Origin: Microvelia longipes
Taxonomy: Eukaryota; Arthropoda; Insecta; Hemiptera; Veliidae
NCBI GenBank assembly: GCA_018340805.1
Contig: JACMZG010001863.1
Span: 57,082,329 to 57,146,328, forward strand
Reading direction: 5' to 3'
DNA length: 64,000 nt
The position numbers and the translations under genes are program-made. The notes beneath the pieces are model-generated. The model saw nothing but the letters and a program-made list of their open reading frames with translations. It did no database searches and had not been told where the DNA came from. Of the stretch, positions 35,065-48,193 are shown in pieces (the stretch's first letter is position 1; every line of letters begins with the position of its first letter).

Positions 35065-37071
35065 ATGAGTCATTCTGAAGATCACCGTTGTGAAAACCCT
35101 GACGAAGAAAAACTTCAAGATGCCAAAACATTATCTGAATCGGAGAGAGCCTCTGGAGTACAAATATCTGAGAAATCGCCTGACGATCTACAGACTTCTG
35201 GCGGTGGTGAAGGAAACGCTGAGGGATGCTGCTCTTCAACTGGAGTCGCCACCGTCGGACAAACTGAAGAATCCAAAACAAAAATCGCGGATTTAGTGTT
35301 ATGTAGATCAAACCTCGGAGCAAGCTCTTCAGACGGAAAGTACAAACATATTGTAGCATCTCACTACATGAAACCTTTATTTACTGTTAAAAAACCTAAA
35401 TTAGAGTCAACTCGAGCGTGTAAAGGGTCTTCTGAAGACACGCGTGATTCGTCCAGATCTTGTACATCGTGCACTAACTTGTCCTTTTCAAGCCTGATTA
35501 CGGACACGTCGCAGAATCTGACACCGGTAGAGTCCTCTATGGCAGCGGATAGCACGGATTTTTCTATATCAGATAGTGACTGTTATTGCGTCAGCGAATC
35601 CGTGTCTGAACGATTACATCCTAACTCTTACGATGAAAGGAATAGTTCAGAGCACGATCAACCCTATGTAAAACACATGTACGAAAATGTCGGAGATGCG
35701 GAAGTCAATTTTAACCAAGAGGTGGACGAGAAAAATGACAAAGAGGTCAAAACCATTAATATGGAACTCAGTAATAATGGAAGTGAGGTGAGAACTAATG
35801 CTACTGACGAAGTAAAATCTGATATTGAGATTAAAACTGATATATCTTTTGAAGCTTTGACTGAAACTACATATGCTTCAACACCGGTTAGTTCGTCCTC
35901 TCATTCTTGTTCAGCAAATCTGATGCGGTGTAATGCTCTTTTCACTCCTATTAAAGAACAGCTTGTAGAAGGGAAACTTGTGTCATTGAGTAAAATTCTT
36001 CAAGAGTCACCTGATGGGGTCGACATCAAGATTAGTTTATTCATGGCTGCTTGCTCGCACGATCCCAAAACACTTAGGCCATTCCCGAATAAAATTTTTG
36101 AAGATAACGAAGCTAATAGGAATTTACTTTACTACATCGCGGAGGAGATACCTTGTGTAAGTATGCTTCAGTTTTATTTAAAAGATAAGCAAACTGAGTC
36201 TTTAAGGAAAGAACTGTTACCCATATTAGATTGGTTGATTAGAAGTGAGGAACCAAGATTAGAAGTTGTTGCTGAAAAAGATTTTAAGAAAATTTTTGAC
36301 AACATTTCCGAAACCGATGAGAAGGATTATCCTTCAAAAATGTTTCGAATAAAGGTGAAAAGAAATACGGAAGCCCAAGATTTCTGGAAAAGTTGGAAAG
36401 CTAATTACGAAACCAAATTCGGTTTCCATCGATGCAGAGTCGAACAAGCACATTCATTGCTTTGCTACGGCTTAGACGGAGACGACTGTGACGGGGCGTC
36501 AGGACCTGGCATTTATTTGACTGATGACTTAAATACATGTTTGAAATTAAGCCCTTCCTCAAGAACTTGGGGTAAAAGTTTCATTGCCACTAAAGTTCAA
36601 TTGGTATTCATAACTGAATTTATAAACAACCACAACGTTCTTTCGTACAACGGGAAAGGACTTCCTTTCAACGTAACAGAAGAGGAAAATAAATTCAAAT
36701 ACTACTATTTAAAGAAACCTAAATTAGTCAGATTACGGTATTTGTTGGTTTACGTTAACGAACCTTCAGTTCTGCCAAATAACCATCTGAACCCTGTTAG
36801 TAAATATTCGAGTAAATTATTGAAATATTTGAAAGTTATAAGACTGGTGCTTCTGTTGGCTACGATCTACATGGGATTCGCTGCGTCCAAGAAATCAAAC
36901 AAATCCGCTTCCTCCACTATAATTGATACTCTTCAAAGCTATTACCATAAGTTATCAGAATTCCAAAATTGGTCAATTTGGCAGTATATAGAGATGCCGT
37001 ACGTCTCGGTGCCTCTATCAGGTAGTGTCGACCTACCCCATCCAGTGTCTTCTCTAAAACATGTACCCTAG
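35065..37071 (+). CDS. Parp16: PARP16-like mono-ADP-ribosyltransferase, tail-anchored
   Basis: A 668-residue single-exon frame. The start is bounded by an in-frame TAA nine codons upstream. Residues 1 to about 290 are Ser/Glu/Asp-rich, acidic and of unknown function. About 295-415 corresponds to the PARP16 helical domain (SLFMAACSHDPKTLRPFP is characteristic). About 440-570 is the PARP catalytic fold with His455, Tyr484 (GIYLTDDL) and the late YLLVY motif at 559-563. A hydrophobic segment at about 588-607 is followed by a tail of about 60 residues, matching the C-terminal ER anchor of PARP16, which modifies unfolded-protein-response kinases and other targets in vertebrates. Oddities: it is roughly twice the length of human PARP16, and the HG pair of the NAD pocket reads His-Arg (455-456). 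Activity is therefore uncertain. Confidence 0.85.
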   Translation: MSHSEDHRCENPDEEKLQDAKTLSESERASGVQISEKSPDDLQTSGGGEGNAEGCCSSTGVATVGQTEESKTKIADLVLCRSNLGASSSDGKYKHIVASHYMKPLFTVKKPKLESTRACKGSSEDTRDSSRSCTSCTNLSFSSLITDTSQNLTPVESSMAADSTDFSISDSDCYCVSESVSERLHPNSYDERNSSEHDQPYVKHMYENVGDAEVNFNQEVDEKNDKEVKTINMELSNNGSEVRTNATDEVKSDIEIKTDISFEALTETTYASTPVSSSSHSCSANLMRCNALFTPIKEQLVEGKLVSLSKILQESPDGVDIKISLFMAACSHDPKTLRPFPNKIFEDNEANRNLLYYIAEEIPCVSMLQFYLKDKQTESLRKELLPILDWLIRSEEPRLEVVAEKDFKKIFDNISETDEKDYPSKMFRIKVKRNTEAQDFWKSWKANYETKFGFHRCRVEQAHSLLCYGLDGDDCDGASGPGIYLTDDLNTCLKLSPSSRTWGKSFIATKVQLVFITEFINNHNVLSYNGKGLPFNVTEEENKFKYYYLKKPKLVRLRYLLVYVNEPSVLPNNHLNPVSKYSSKLLKYLKVIRLVLLLATIYMGFAASKKSNKSASSTIIDTLQSYYHKLSEFQNWSIWQYIEMPYVSVPLSGSVDLPHPVSSLKHVP

Positions 37072-37087
37072 GCTACAAATTTTATCC

Positions 37088-37110
37088 AATAAACAAAAAA
37101 ATGTAATAAA
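37088..37110 (+). terminator. Two AATAAA polyadenylation signals
   Basis: AATAAA occurs at 37088-37093 and 37105-37110, 17 and 34 bases after the PARP16-like stop codon. This implies a very short 3' UTR. Confidence 0.6.
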
Positions 37111-38125
37111 CAAATTCTTGATTTTTATTTTATAAATTTATATATACTTCTTAATTGTGTATTAAGATATAGTTCTCAATAAGGAAGTAAAATTTTGTTA
37201 ATTTTCGCTTAGTATTTCAAAGGTTAATAATTATTGTATCAAAATTTTCTTTGAAGGACACATTTTTTCATAGTTTCGTTATTACCAAAACGCCTTGTTA
37301 AATTGTGTTAGTTTAAACCCGCTACACTGATAAGCACGAGTGGCTTAGAGTTCCTAAGAATTAAGTTTTTACCGTTTTCTCTACTACCATATAAAAATAC
37401 TAATAACTAACTACTGAGGCGAATAATTAGACTACTTACAATCCATGTTTTTTTTAAAATTTTATATGCTTATCTTGTGAATGGTGTTAATGTCTAGACA
37501 TTCCTCGAAAACATTTTCTTTTTGTTGATTATTGAAACTTTGTAGATTTCCATACTGAAATAATACTTTAAGTATTAAATAATACTTCTTTTATATTAAA
37601 ATATACTATTTTAGAATTATAAAAGCAGTAGAAGAGCAGTTTTCTGAGCAGTAGAAGATCGGCTTATGAAGCAGTTTTTCTCATCAAGGCCTTATCTGGA
37701 GAAGTATTGTGCACTCAGGTTCAGGATCAGGTTCAGATCCTGCTGGAATTCTTACCAGCAGGTCGTAGAGCTGGTCGCCTATTGTATATTCGCTTATTAT
37801 CCTCCCTATCCCTTCTTGTCCGTCTTGTTAGTGTTGTCAATTCTCTACCAATATCTCGTGATAATTTGTTTACTTACTGTACTTTATCCTCTGTTCTGAA
37901 TCTTTTGGCTTCATTTTTATTTTTAAGATTTAAGTTACATAATTTTAATCCGTACGCTTTCTAGTCAATTAGGTTAAGTTTAATTTTATTCTTAATTTTT
38001 AAATTTCTGATTATTATAATCTGTGTTCTTATATGCAGAGTTCCCTACTTGTGGTTTATCTGTTTAGGGGCTTTCAAAATATAAATACATAAATAAATAT
38101 TACTTTATATAATAGTACTTTAGTA
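37111..38125. other. Intergenic spacer
   Basis: The short plus-strand frames at 37666-37964 are not recognised. Around 37990-38095 resembles an AT-rich transposon end. No gene is supported. Confidence 0.4.
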
Positions 38126-38127
38126 AT

Positions 38128-38133
38128 AATACT

Positions 38134-38172
<39 letters not shown>

Positions 38173-40135
38173 TTTTCTAAGAGTTAATACAAATACATAA
38201 AATTACAAAAGTAAAATTACAATTGTGTCTCTGAGTCAAAATCTTAACTTAATTACAAAGAACAATTATTTATAAAATCGTTTATAGAATAAAAAGCTTC
38301 CGTAATCAAATATGTTTATTTGCTTAGCGAATGCTGTTAACTCTAAGTTTTGAGTTTTAGGCTTCAGGCAATTATAAATTTTAATGGCAACTATTTTAGG
38401 CGAATTAAAAGTTTTATGAAGTCTACAGTGAGGTACTATTAGCATATGGTTATATCTAGTATTATAGTTATGATTATCAATATTTCTATGGTGGTTACTT
38501 TCCGAGTGAAGAAATAAAAGCAAGTTATAAATAACAAAAGATGGTAGAGTCATCAGAGAGAATTTCTTAAAATAGGGCTTACACGATTCAGAATATTGTA
38601 ATTTAAAAATTATACGCAGGGCCTTTTTTTGGAGTAGAAAAATATTTAAAGCACTGGCACTGATTCCCCACAAGGCAGCACAATAAGACATTCTTGAAAA
38701 GAAGTAGGCGTAGTACACTGATATCATGGTTTTTACATCCAATACTTCTGATAATTTCCTGAGTAGGAAGAGAACTGATGATAGCTTCTTTGCCAGTTGA
38801 GAAGTATGCTTCTCCCAGGTGAGTAGAGAATCCAGAGTAACTCCAAGGAGCTTCAGCGAATTCTCTCTATCTGGCGATTTCAGCGAAAATATCAACACTT
38901 GACTCTTCTCATCATTAAGTGTCAGTGAATTGGTTGAAAACCAGTCTTTAGCTCTACTTATAACTACATCTTTCTGATTCAATAGAGTCTGTCTATTGGC
39001 GTTCTTGATTAAATACGTTGTATCGTCTGCAAATCTAATGCACCTATGGCTGAAGTCAGGAAGATCATTACAGTAGATAAGAAAAAGAATGGGGCCTAGA
39101 ACAGATCCTTGAGGAACTCCATACTGTAATTCTCTCGCGTCAGATAGTTTTCCGTTAACGTGTACCTGTTGAATCCTTATTACATAATGAGCTCCAGAGG
39201 GAGACCCCTTATCCCACAACTCAGCAGCTTAAGTTTCAACGTCTGAAAATGAATGCAGTCAAAGGCTTTTGAAATGTCACACGATAGAGCAAGCAATTCT
39301 TCTTTGTTTTCGAAAGCGTCATAAATGTCTTCTGCTATTGTTTGAAGTGCCTTATAAGTAGAGCGATTCGCTCTGAATCCAAACTGTTGGTCATGAAAAA
39401 AGTTATTTTTGTTTAAAAATTTTAAAAGTCTATTTTTATGATTCTTTCGAATATTTTTGAAAAGATTGGAACAATAGATATGGGCCGAAAATTGTTAAGA
39501 TCACTCACAGGACCTTTTTTATATATTGGTATGACTCTACTGACTTTAAGACAAGAAGGAAAATAACCTAGGAAGATACAGTTATTAATTAGATGACTTA
39601 AATATGGACTTATATAAGAGATAATTTTTTTAATAAAATTATTACTAAAGTAATAAATGTCAAAACTATTTGAATTCTTTAACAAGGATGTAATCTTTTT
39701 AACTTCCTCACTGTCTGTGTAATTAAGATAGAAGGATTTGGTTTGACAAGGAGGTGGTTGTAGATGCTGTCTAGGAGTAGAGTTAGATGGCTTGGCCAGG
39801 TTAGCATGAAGCTTATCTGCAATAGTAGCAAAATGTTTGTTAATCTCATTTGGCTTTAAATCTATTTCTACTTGTTTTGCCTCCAAACCACCTTCTTGTT
39901 TAACCATATTCCAAATTGCTGAAGGATTATTTACATTATTATTTACATATTCTATATATTTTTTCTTTTTACATTTTTAGAGCCTTTCTATAAGCGTTTC
40001 TAAGTTGTGTTCTTTTATTTTCCAGCCAACCAGATTGAAAATCTTTACTGAATGAGTTATATGTATTGAGTTTTTCTCTCATTTGTAAGAAGTTTTTTTT
40101 GTAAGTAAGTTTTTCTCTCTAATTTATATAAGAAG
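38128..40135 (-). mobile_element. 5'-truncated non-LTR retrotransposon (LINE)
   Basis: Minus-strand remnant of a LINE. The 3' end carries a (TAAA/ATTT)n tail at about 38136-38175 and a short 3' UTR. The reverse transcriptase follows toward higher coordinates. The coding remnant starts abruptly near 40130 inside the ORF2 linker, so the endonuclease is missing. The protein style (FADD box, LQKKALRIIF near the C-terminus, no RNase H) suggests the Jockey/CR1 group. Confidence 0.85.
38266..39907 (-). pseudogene. Reverse transcriptase ORF2 fragment, frameshifted
   Basis: 39422-39907 encodes the upstream fingers (LNNFRPISIVPIFSKIFERI). 38266-39219 encodes YGVPQGSVLGPILFLIYCND, then FADDTTYLI with the catalytic Asp pair, and the thumb/C-terminal region (CKPYFKKFSLMTLPS). 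The piece between them (39220-39421) encodes QQFGFRANRST and a SCDISKAFD-like palm motif in shifted frames. It therefore contains at least one or two frameshifts and is not functional. Confidence 0.85.
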
Positions 40136-40774
40136 TATATTAAAATATACTTTTTTTAAAATAAAGACGTATTAAAAACTATTGTAGAACTAAAGCTTGT
40201 TCAGTGACTATTATTATTTTAGGTGTTCCTCGCTAAAAACTGATCCGGAAAACAGTTTTTTTTTAATAATAAATGACATTAGACATGATGTCTACAGTAA
40301 CAGCTCTACTATCAACTGAACGACAGCAAAGGACAATTTGAGTTTGAATCGTAAACAAATTTTAAACAACCTTAATAATAATATGATAGAGATCATGACT
40401 TTAAGAACGATTATGTTGATGATTATCTTCACTTGATCAGGCGAGCCAATCCAGATTATCTAATAAGGCGCGGTCGAATATCCACGGCCTTCTAGAACGT
40501 TGGATCACCAACAAACTTTTTTTATAACTTTTTTTTCAAACTTTTCAGTAATCAGCCGGATTTGTGATAAATGAAGCCTATTTCCGTAATCTGCACACTC
40601 TTTTGGCTAATCTCAAAGAGTATTTACATTCACTCAACGATTTCAATCGTTGAATCAATAAAATTTAGTGTCAAGCAAAATAAAACCCTTTCTGTCGCAT
40701 CAAAGCTATGAGCAGTCATTCTCAAGACAAGTAGTTATCTACAGACCTCATATACCAGCCTGGCGGCTCAGCAA
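40136..40774. other. Spacer between LINE and satellite
   Basis: Mixed AT-rich sequence with no supported gene. Confidence 0.4.
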
Positions 40775-43320
40775 AACTTTTCTCAAGTCACACTGCTATA
40801 TTTCCCCACAGCTTAGGGTAAAAATGTTCAGCGTTTCCTTTCAGTAAAACTTTTCTCAAGTCACACTGCTCTATTTCCCCACAGCTTAGGGTAGAAATGT
40901 TCAGCATTTCCTTTCAGTAAAACTTTTCTAAAGTCACACTGCTCTATTTCCCCACACCATAGGTAGAAATGTTCAGCATTTCCTTTCAGTAAAACTTTTC
41001 TCAAGTCACACTGCTCTATTTCACCACACTTAGGGCAGAAATGTTCAGCATTTCCTTTCAGTAAAACTTTTCTCAAGTCACACTGCTTTATTTCACCACA
41101 CTTAGGGCAGAAATGTTCAGCATTTCCTTTCAGTAAAAACTTTTCTCAAGTCACACTGCTTTATTTCGCCACACCTTAGGGCAGAAATGTTCAGCATTTC
41201 CTTTCAGTAAAACTTTTCTCAAGTCACACTGCTTTATTTCACCACACCTTAGGGCAGAAATGTTCAGCATTTCCTTTCATAAAACTTTTCTCAAGTCACA
41301 CTGCTTTATTTCACCACACCTTAGGGCAGAAATGTTCAGCATTTCCTTTCAGTAAAACTTTTCTCAAGTCACACTGCTCTATTTCACCCACACCTTAGGG
41401 CAGAAATGTTCAGCATTTCCTTTCAGTAAAACTTTTTCTCAAGTCACACTGCTCTATTTCACCACACCTTAGGGCAGAAATGTTCAGCATTTCCTTTCAG
41501 TAAAACTTTTCTCAAGTCACACTGCTCTATTTCACCACACCTTAGGGCAGAAATGTTCAGCATTTCCTTTCAGTAAAACTTTTCTAAGTCACACTGCTCT
41601 ATTTCACCACACCTTAGGGCAGAAATGTTCAGCATTTCCTTTCAGTAAAACTTTTCTAAAGTCACACTGCTCTATTTCACCACACCTTAGGGCAGAAATG
41701 TTCAGCATTTCCTTTCAGTAAAACTTTTCTCAAGTCACACTGCTTTATTTCACCACACCTTAGGGCAGAAATGTTCAGCATTTCCTTTCAGTAAAACTTT
41801 TCTCAAGTCACACTGCTTTATTCACCACACCTTAGGTAGAAATGTTCAGCATTTCCTTCAGTAAACTTTTCTCAAGTCACACTGCTCTATTTCACCACAC
41901 CTTAGGCAGAAATGTTCAGCATTTCCTTTCAGTAAAACTTTTCTCAGTCACACTGCTTTATTTCACCACACCTTAGGGCAGAAATGTTCAGCATTTCCTT
42001 TCAGTAAAACTTTTCTAAAGTCACACTGCTCTATTTCCCCACACCTTAGGGCAGAAATGTTCAGCATTTCCTTTCAGTAAAACTTTTCTCAAGTCACACT
42101 GCTTTATTTCACCACACCTTAGGGCAGAAATGTTCAGCATTTCCTTTCAGTAAAACTTTTCTCAAGTCACACTGCTTTATTTCACCACACCTTAGGGCAG
42201 AAATGTTCAGCATTTCCTTTCAGTAAAACTTTTCTCAAGTCACACTGCTTTATTCACCACACCTTAGGGCAGAAATGTTCAGCATTTCCTTTCAGTAAAA
42301 CTTTTCTCAAGTCACACTGCTTTATTTCACCACACCTTAGGGCAGAAATGTTCAGCATTTCCTTTCAGTAAAACTTTTCTCAAGTCACACTGCTCTATTT
42401 CACCACACCTTAGGGTAGAAATGTTCAGCATTTCCTTTCAGTAAAACTTTTCTCAGTCACACTGCTTTATTTCACCCACACTTAGGGCAGAAATGTTCAG
42501 CATTTCCTTTCAGTAAAACTTTTCTCAAGTCACACTGCTTTATTTCACCACACCTTAGGGCAGAAATGTTCAGCATTTCCTTTCAGTAAAACTTTTCTCA
42601 AGTCACACTGCTTTATTTCACCACACCTTAGGGCAGAAATGTTCAGCATTTCCTTTCAGTAAAACTTTTCTAAAGTCACACTGCTCTATTTCCCCACACC
42701 TTAGGGTAGAAATGTTCAGCATTTCCTTTCAGTAAAACTTTTCTCAAGTCACACTGCTCTATTTCCCCACAGCTTAGGGTAGAAATGTTCAGCATTTCCT
42801 TTCAGTAAAACTTTTCTCAAGTCACACTGCTCTATTTCCCCACAGCTTAGGGTAGAAATGTTCAGCATTTCCTTTCAGTAAAACTTTTCTCAAGTCACAC
42901 TGCTCTATTTCACCACACCTTAGGGCAGAAATGTTCAGCATTTCCTTTCAGTAAAACTTTTCTCAAGTCACACTGCTTTATTTCACCACACCTTAGGGCA
43001 GAAATGTTCAGCATTTCCTTTCAGTAAAACTTTTCTCAAGTCACACTGCTTTATTTCACCACACTTAGGGCAGAAATGTTCAGCATTTCCTTTCAGTAAA
43101 ACTTTTCTCAAGTCACACTGCTTTATTTCACCACACCTTAGGGCAGAAATGTTCAGCATTTCCTTTCAGTAAAACTTTTCTCAAGTCACACTGCTCTATT
43201 TCCCACACCTTAGGGCAGAAATGTTCAGCATTTCCTTTCAGCAAAACTTTTCTAAAGTCAACTGCTCTATTTCCCCACACCTTAGGGCAGAAATGTTCAG
43301 CATTTCCTTTCAGCAAAACT
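40775..43320. repeat. 73-bp satellite array, about 35 copies
   Basis: Head-to-tail units of about 73 bp: GTCACACTGCTTTATTTCAC, CACACCTTAGGGCAGAAATG, TTCAGCATTTCCTTTCAGTA, AAACTTTTCTCAA. Central units are almost identical. Units at both edges differ (for example CCCCACAGCTTAGGG), as expected when homogenisation acts on the middle. Single-base indels make some units 72 bp, which opens minus-strand frames with a repeated peptide containing KGNAEHFCPKCGEIEQCD. That frame is lost in 73-bp units, so the array is not a gene. Confidence 0.95.
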
Positions 43321-46300
43321 ACGCTAAGTAGCTGAATTATCCACAGAAGTTCAATAAAGCCCTTATGCATGTCGTACTCTGCGCAAGTACGACTGTCGTA
43401 CTCTTCTCAAATTTTAATATAGCGTTAATTGATCCTTATCTATTTTGTAACTTTGTAAATATTTTAAAGTAATATTTTAGTAATTTTGTTTGTTCAGTTA
43501 GTCTGAAGATGCTTCAAATGAATTGAAACATAGTTGCTTTTAAAAGCAATTAAGAATTGAAGTCTGTCTCTTCTTCTAATCGTGAAAAAAGGAAAATTTC
43601 TCTTCTCCAAACCATAATAAAGGAAAACTTCCTCTCTTCCTTTTCATGGTAATGTCCAAATCAAATAAAGGGAAAATAACACACAAAAATATAAAACACA
43701 TAAAATAATTTAATTTTATCAATTTTTTTTAATAATAATAATAAAAATGACAAGTAATCAGTACAATAAGATCAGTTCTCTTGCTTCATATTATTACTTT
43801 TTAATTAATTAATTTTATTTTAAAAAATTCTACTTAAACAATACAGTCTTACATAATTAATTAATAACTACGAATTAATGAATAACATAGGACATCGACG
43901 ACCTAAGACAAATAATTATAAAAATTTATAATTATATAAATATAATATGAAATTAATTTATTTTTTCTTCTATATATACTTTTAATCATATCCTTTACAA
44001 ATATATGACAGAATTCATCAACATAATTTTTTTATTTCGTTGAACATTAATAGTAGAAGTGATTCAAAGGAAATAATAAAATTATATTAGATTTATTGTG
44101 CTTGCATTTAATTGTTTATTTATTGACAATAACGTAGTGTTGATGATACGTAGTGTTTTTTTGATTTTTAAATAATTGATTTTAAAATTATTAATTTTTT
44201 ACATTGTTGTAAAAGAATTATTGTTATTTTTGGCACTAGTGCCGAAATGAACGGGATTCTTATGTAAGAATAATTGTTCTACGAGACTCCTTATCAGTGA
44301 GTTTGTTAGTTCTTATCAGTACCAACGTGTTGCCGGTTTGAGTTGTTGTGGTCTATCGAATTGGTTAACTTAATTAACTTTTTAAAAAATGAGCGATGAT
44401 GATAATGTTGTAAAGACAATTCTCCGCCTAAATTTAATAACACGGATGGATAATAAAGGCTGTTTTTAATGTAATTATTTTTTGTTATTTATTGAGTAAA
44501 AAGTCTTTGTATAGGTCTTGTGGTGTTGCAACATTCGCTTCGCTCGGGCTGCAAATCCACACTCGTATGTCAAGTTTTAATCAGTTGTAGCGTTATTAAA
44601 TTGATTAGAAGTTTAATGTAACATATTTATTATTAATTTTATGAGACTAAAAATGTTAAAAGTAAAATTTGATTTAGTTTAAGGGAGTAGCTTTAAATTG
44701 CTAGTTTATAGTATTGTTAGAAAAGAGGAACTTATAGTACGGAAGGTAATTAATTAGTACGGTTTCCTAAGCATAAGAGGTAGGTGAGATTTATATAATA
44801 TAATTAATAGAGTAAACATAGTCGTTTTTTTATTGCGTGGTAAATAAGCAGTCACAGTTCGCTACTTCCAACATCGGACGAAAGCAGTGCTCAATCAAAA
44901 TATCACTCTTCTCAAATTGTTTTGAACGAAATTTAATTTGTTCTGGAACTTTACTTCAAACTTACTAAAACTAATTTAAGCCCTTGTAATTTGCTAAGCC
45001 TGCTGATGATGAAGATGTTTAGATTCAGCAAATCGACAGATATCGATTGTATTAACTTTTTAAAATAGAGCGATTTTTTTGTTAAATATGTTTAGCTTTT
45101 CGCAGCCCATATGTTTAGTTATAAAAATTTGCCTATAAATAAGCTCACTTGGGCTATTAGTTTCTAAAATCTAACAAAAAAAAACGAATTTCTAGAACGG
45201 TAAACTGTTAAAACGATATTATAATAGTTAAAACGATAAAAAAAAATGATATTAATGAATTCTGTCAATTTATTAAATTCTCCAAAAGATTTTAGTGTAA
45301 AATTTAAAGTATCCTATTCACATACGGGAAGATATTTCCGGCTCGGAAGGACCAAATGTCAAAACTTCGCTCCAGAAAGAATTCCCATTTTTCTGTACTG
45401 AGGTGCTAAATATTAAGGACTTTACTTTTCCCGGCCAATTTTTCCATTTTCTAAAAATACAAAAAAAAATACAAATATATAAATTTTACAAGAATAAGGC
45501 CCGAAGTCTAAAATCCTTTTAAATAATTAAATAATAAGTGCCCTTAAAACATTTCTTTTTACAAAATATATATTTTTAACCTATATGTTTCATACATTCA
45601 TGCAATATTCTTTATTTACTTTAAATTTTACGTCCTTTTTTACACTATAAAAGTTACTTATACACAGACCCATACACCATCAAAACCACGCATACAAAAA
45701 GAATGTAAACTGCACACTGTCAGACCTATGTTGTTTGAGCTGTATAAAATTTATAATTTGATTTCAATGTTGTCATTTTCCCAAGTTGAAAACCAATTTA
45801 ATTTTTTTAGTTTTTAGCTGAAGCTGTTATTTGATATTTTAACTTTTAAGGCATTAAAGCTTTTTACATAAATTGAAGCTTCAAGTGCAGTTCACATTCC
45901 TCTATTTTTTTTACATAAAAGAATAAATTTCTAAAATAAAGATAGATAGTATGATTTAATAAATAATTATAAATTTTTACACACGATAATAATGATACCA
46001 AAAATAAAGTTCACTAACAATAAATAAACCTGTAAGAATCTATGTAGACTATTAGAAAGCACAAATATGTTTCTCTAAGCTTTCATTAAAACTTGATAAC
46101 AAATTTATTTTTTTACGCACATTTTAATTAAAGAGCAGTATTTTAATTTTAATACATTTAATTAAGTTGGAGTGTGAGTTATATGAGAGGCAAAACTCAT
46201 ATTCGTCTCATACAAACCTTGTTAGTTCATTTTTCCTTTAAAAATCCGCTAACATTTTTGCGAGTTAAAATATGGTCTTGAATTTTAAAAATATAAATCA

Positions 46301-48193
46301 TTATTTAAGGAAAATAGTTTTTCATCTATACTAACATAAATATGAGGAAACTACTCTTTCAGATTCAAAACTATTAAGCAATAAATAATGATGAAGTTTT
46401 AAGTTGTCAGTGAACTTTATTTATTATTATTTATTTAGGATAAATTATTTAAAAGACAATTTACATTTAATTGGAGATAAGAATTATGTATCAGCTGTTT
46501 TTATAAAGAATCAATTTAAAATTTGTAAATCCTTAGCGTAGCCTATGTAGTAATAGTTTGATTCTTGAGGCTAAACAGATCGGAGTTGCTGAGGAAATGA
46601 GGATAATTTTTTACAAAATAGTTTATCTCCAAAAAAATATATTTTGTGCCCTTACTAAAAAGTTTTTTAAAATATTTGATTTAATTTATTTTTTGAATAA
46701 TTTTAAAAACTCATTTCTAAAACATTATACTTCTAGGAGGTAGGCGTGTTGTTGGCATTTCATCTTTACTGACAAAATTTTGATTTAAAAAACAAAAGAA
46801 AATTTAAAATAATACAAAAAGTAACTAATTAATTTAGATTTACATATTAAATTTTGACAAATAATGAAATTCCTAAAAATTTAGTGAATAATAAGTCCGA
46901 AATATATTTAATAAAAATATGCCGAAAATTTGTTTATATTTTTCTTTACAATGATGAAGGAAACGATATATTGCACGCAAATTTATCCTATATTTTTTCA
47001 GTTTCATTAAAATTAATTTGGGTACCCTTTTATAATAGATAGGGTGGAAAATAGTACACACTCAAAAATATAATTCAGGGGGGGGGGAGGAAAAGCGAGT
47101 ACTTTTGATGCCTTATGATCATGCAAAATTAGCAATATTAGAGAAAATAGTCTAACAGAAAAATCTAAGCCAGGCTTAGGTTTTTTGTTTAAATTAAAAA
47201 AACATTCTCTGTGAAAAATCAGTTTAACAGCGGACCTGTTGGTAATGCTGATAATCCGTGGTTATATTTTTTAACCAATTATTTCGATTTATATACAAAC
47301 AAAAATATCTATTTTATCTACAGCACCTTTCTTATAATTAATAATAATTTAATTGAAAGCATTAAAGTTTGCATTATTTAAAAGATTAAGAAAAACATGG
47401 GTTCAGGGAGAAAATATTTATACTTTGCTAATTTTGCTTACAAATATAATACTTTTTAAAGAATTGAAAAAAGAAATCAAAAGTAGCCCAGTGTTGACCA
47501 TTGAAAAAGAAAAACTCCAATACAAGTTAGGACTAAAGTTTAAGAATAGAAAATTTACTTTTCTAATGTACATTTGCTGTACCAAATTAACGGTAGATTT
47601 GCTTTTGGTCTACACCCCCCCCCTTAAAACGCTTGGAATACAGATAAAACAGTTTTGATAAAAATTAGTTAAATACTATAAAGTTTAAGAAAAACTAAAT
47701 TTATACAAATACTATATACAGGTAGGTATTTTTAATTCTGAAAATTAAAATGTTTTTTTTGTTTTATCACAGATAATCCGGCACGAAACAATGCGAGCGG
47801 GGTTTCCCTCCTAAATAGTAGGGAGAGAAAATGTAAACAATATTTGGCAGTGTTTAGTGAGAGTTCTCGAGGTAATACTCGGTTGAGAGGAGGTCCAACC
47901 TTCCTGTAACCAAATTCAGAAGGAGGCGAATATTGCTTTGCTTAGAAATAATTTGATAGCTCTCTTCAAATTTAGATATCAACACAGGAAGATTCGACCA
48001 AAATATATTAAAGAGCGAAGACAGAGTTGAGATATCAAACAAAGTTTTAATTATACTAAAAATGACCCTAAATTTTATGATAGGCGCTATGAAACTTTGG
48101 TTTATCATTCAGGGTATTTTTATAAAAAAAACTTTGGCTGAAGTCATGACTCTTTAGTATAATTGTAACTCTCTAAAGCTAAGTCAGTAAAAG
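43321..48193. other. Long AT-rich intergenic region downstream of Kr-h1
   Basis: It contains poly-G and poly-C tracts (47076-47087, 47616-47625) and a short CTGAAGATGC...GAAACATAG segment near 43502-43532 of retroelement-tail type. A plus-strand ATG with a short frame lies at 44388. The frames at 46558-47061, 47353-47658 and 47854-48108 are not recognisable proteins. The part nearest 48193 is presumably the Kr-h1 3' UTR. Confidence 0.45.

Noticed and set aside
40861..43370. Cysteine-containing repeat proteins, or a CRISPR-like array
   Set aside because: The frame breaks in most units because the unit is 73 bp. There are no unique spacers between repeats, and the setting is an animal genome, so it is a satellite.
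44388..44466. Plus-strand ATG with a short acidic start (MSDDDNVVKTILRLN) and TCAGT initiator-like words upstream
   Set aside because: Stops after 26 codons, the only internal GTAAAG donor has a poor exon-side base, and no partner exon was found.
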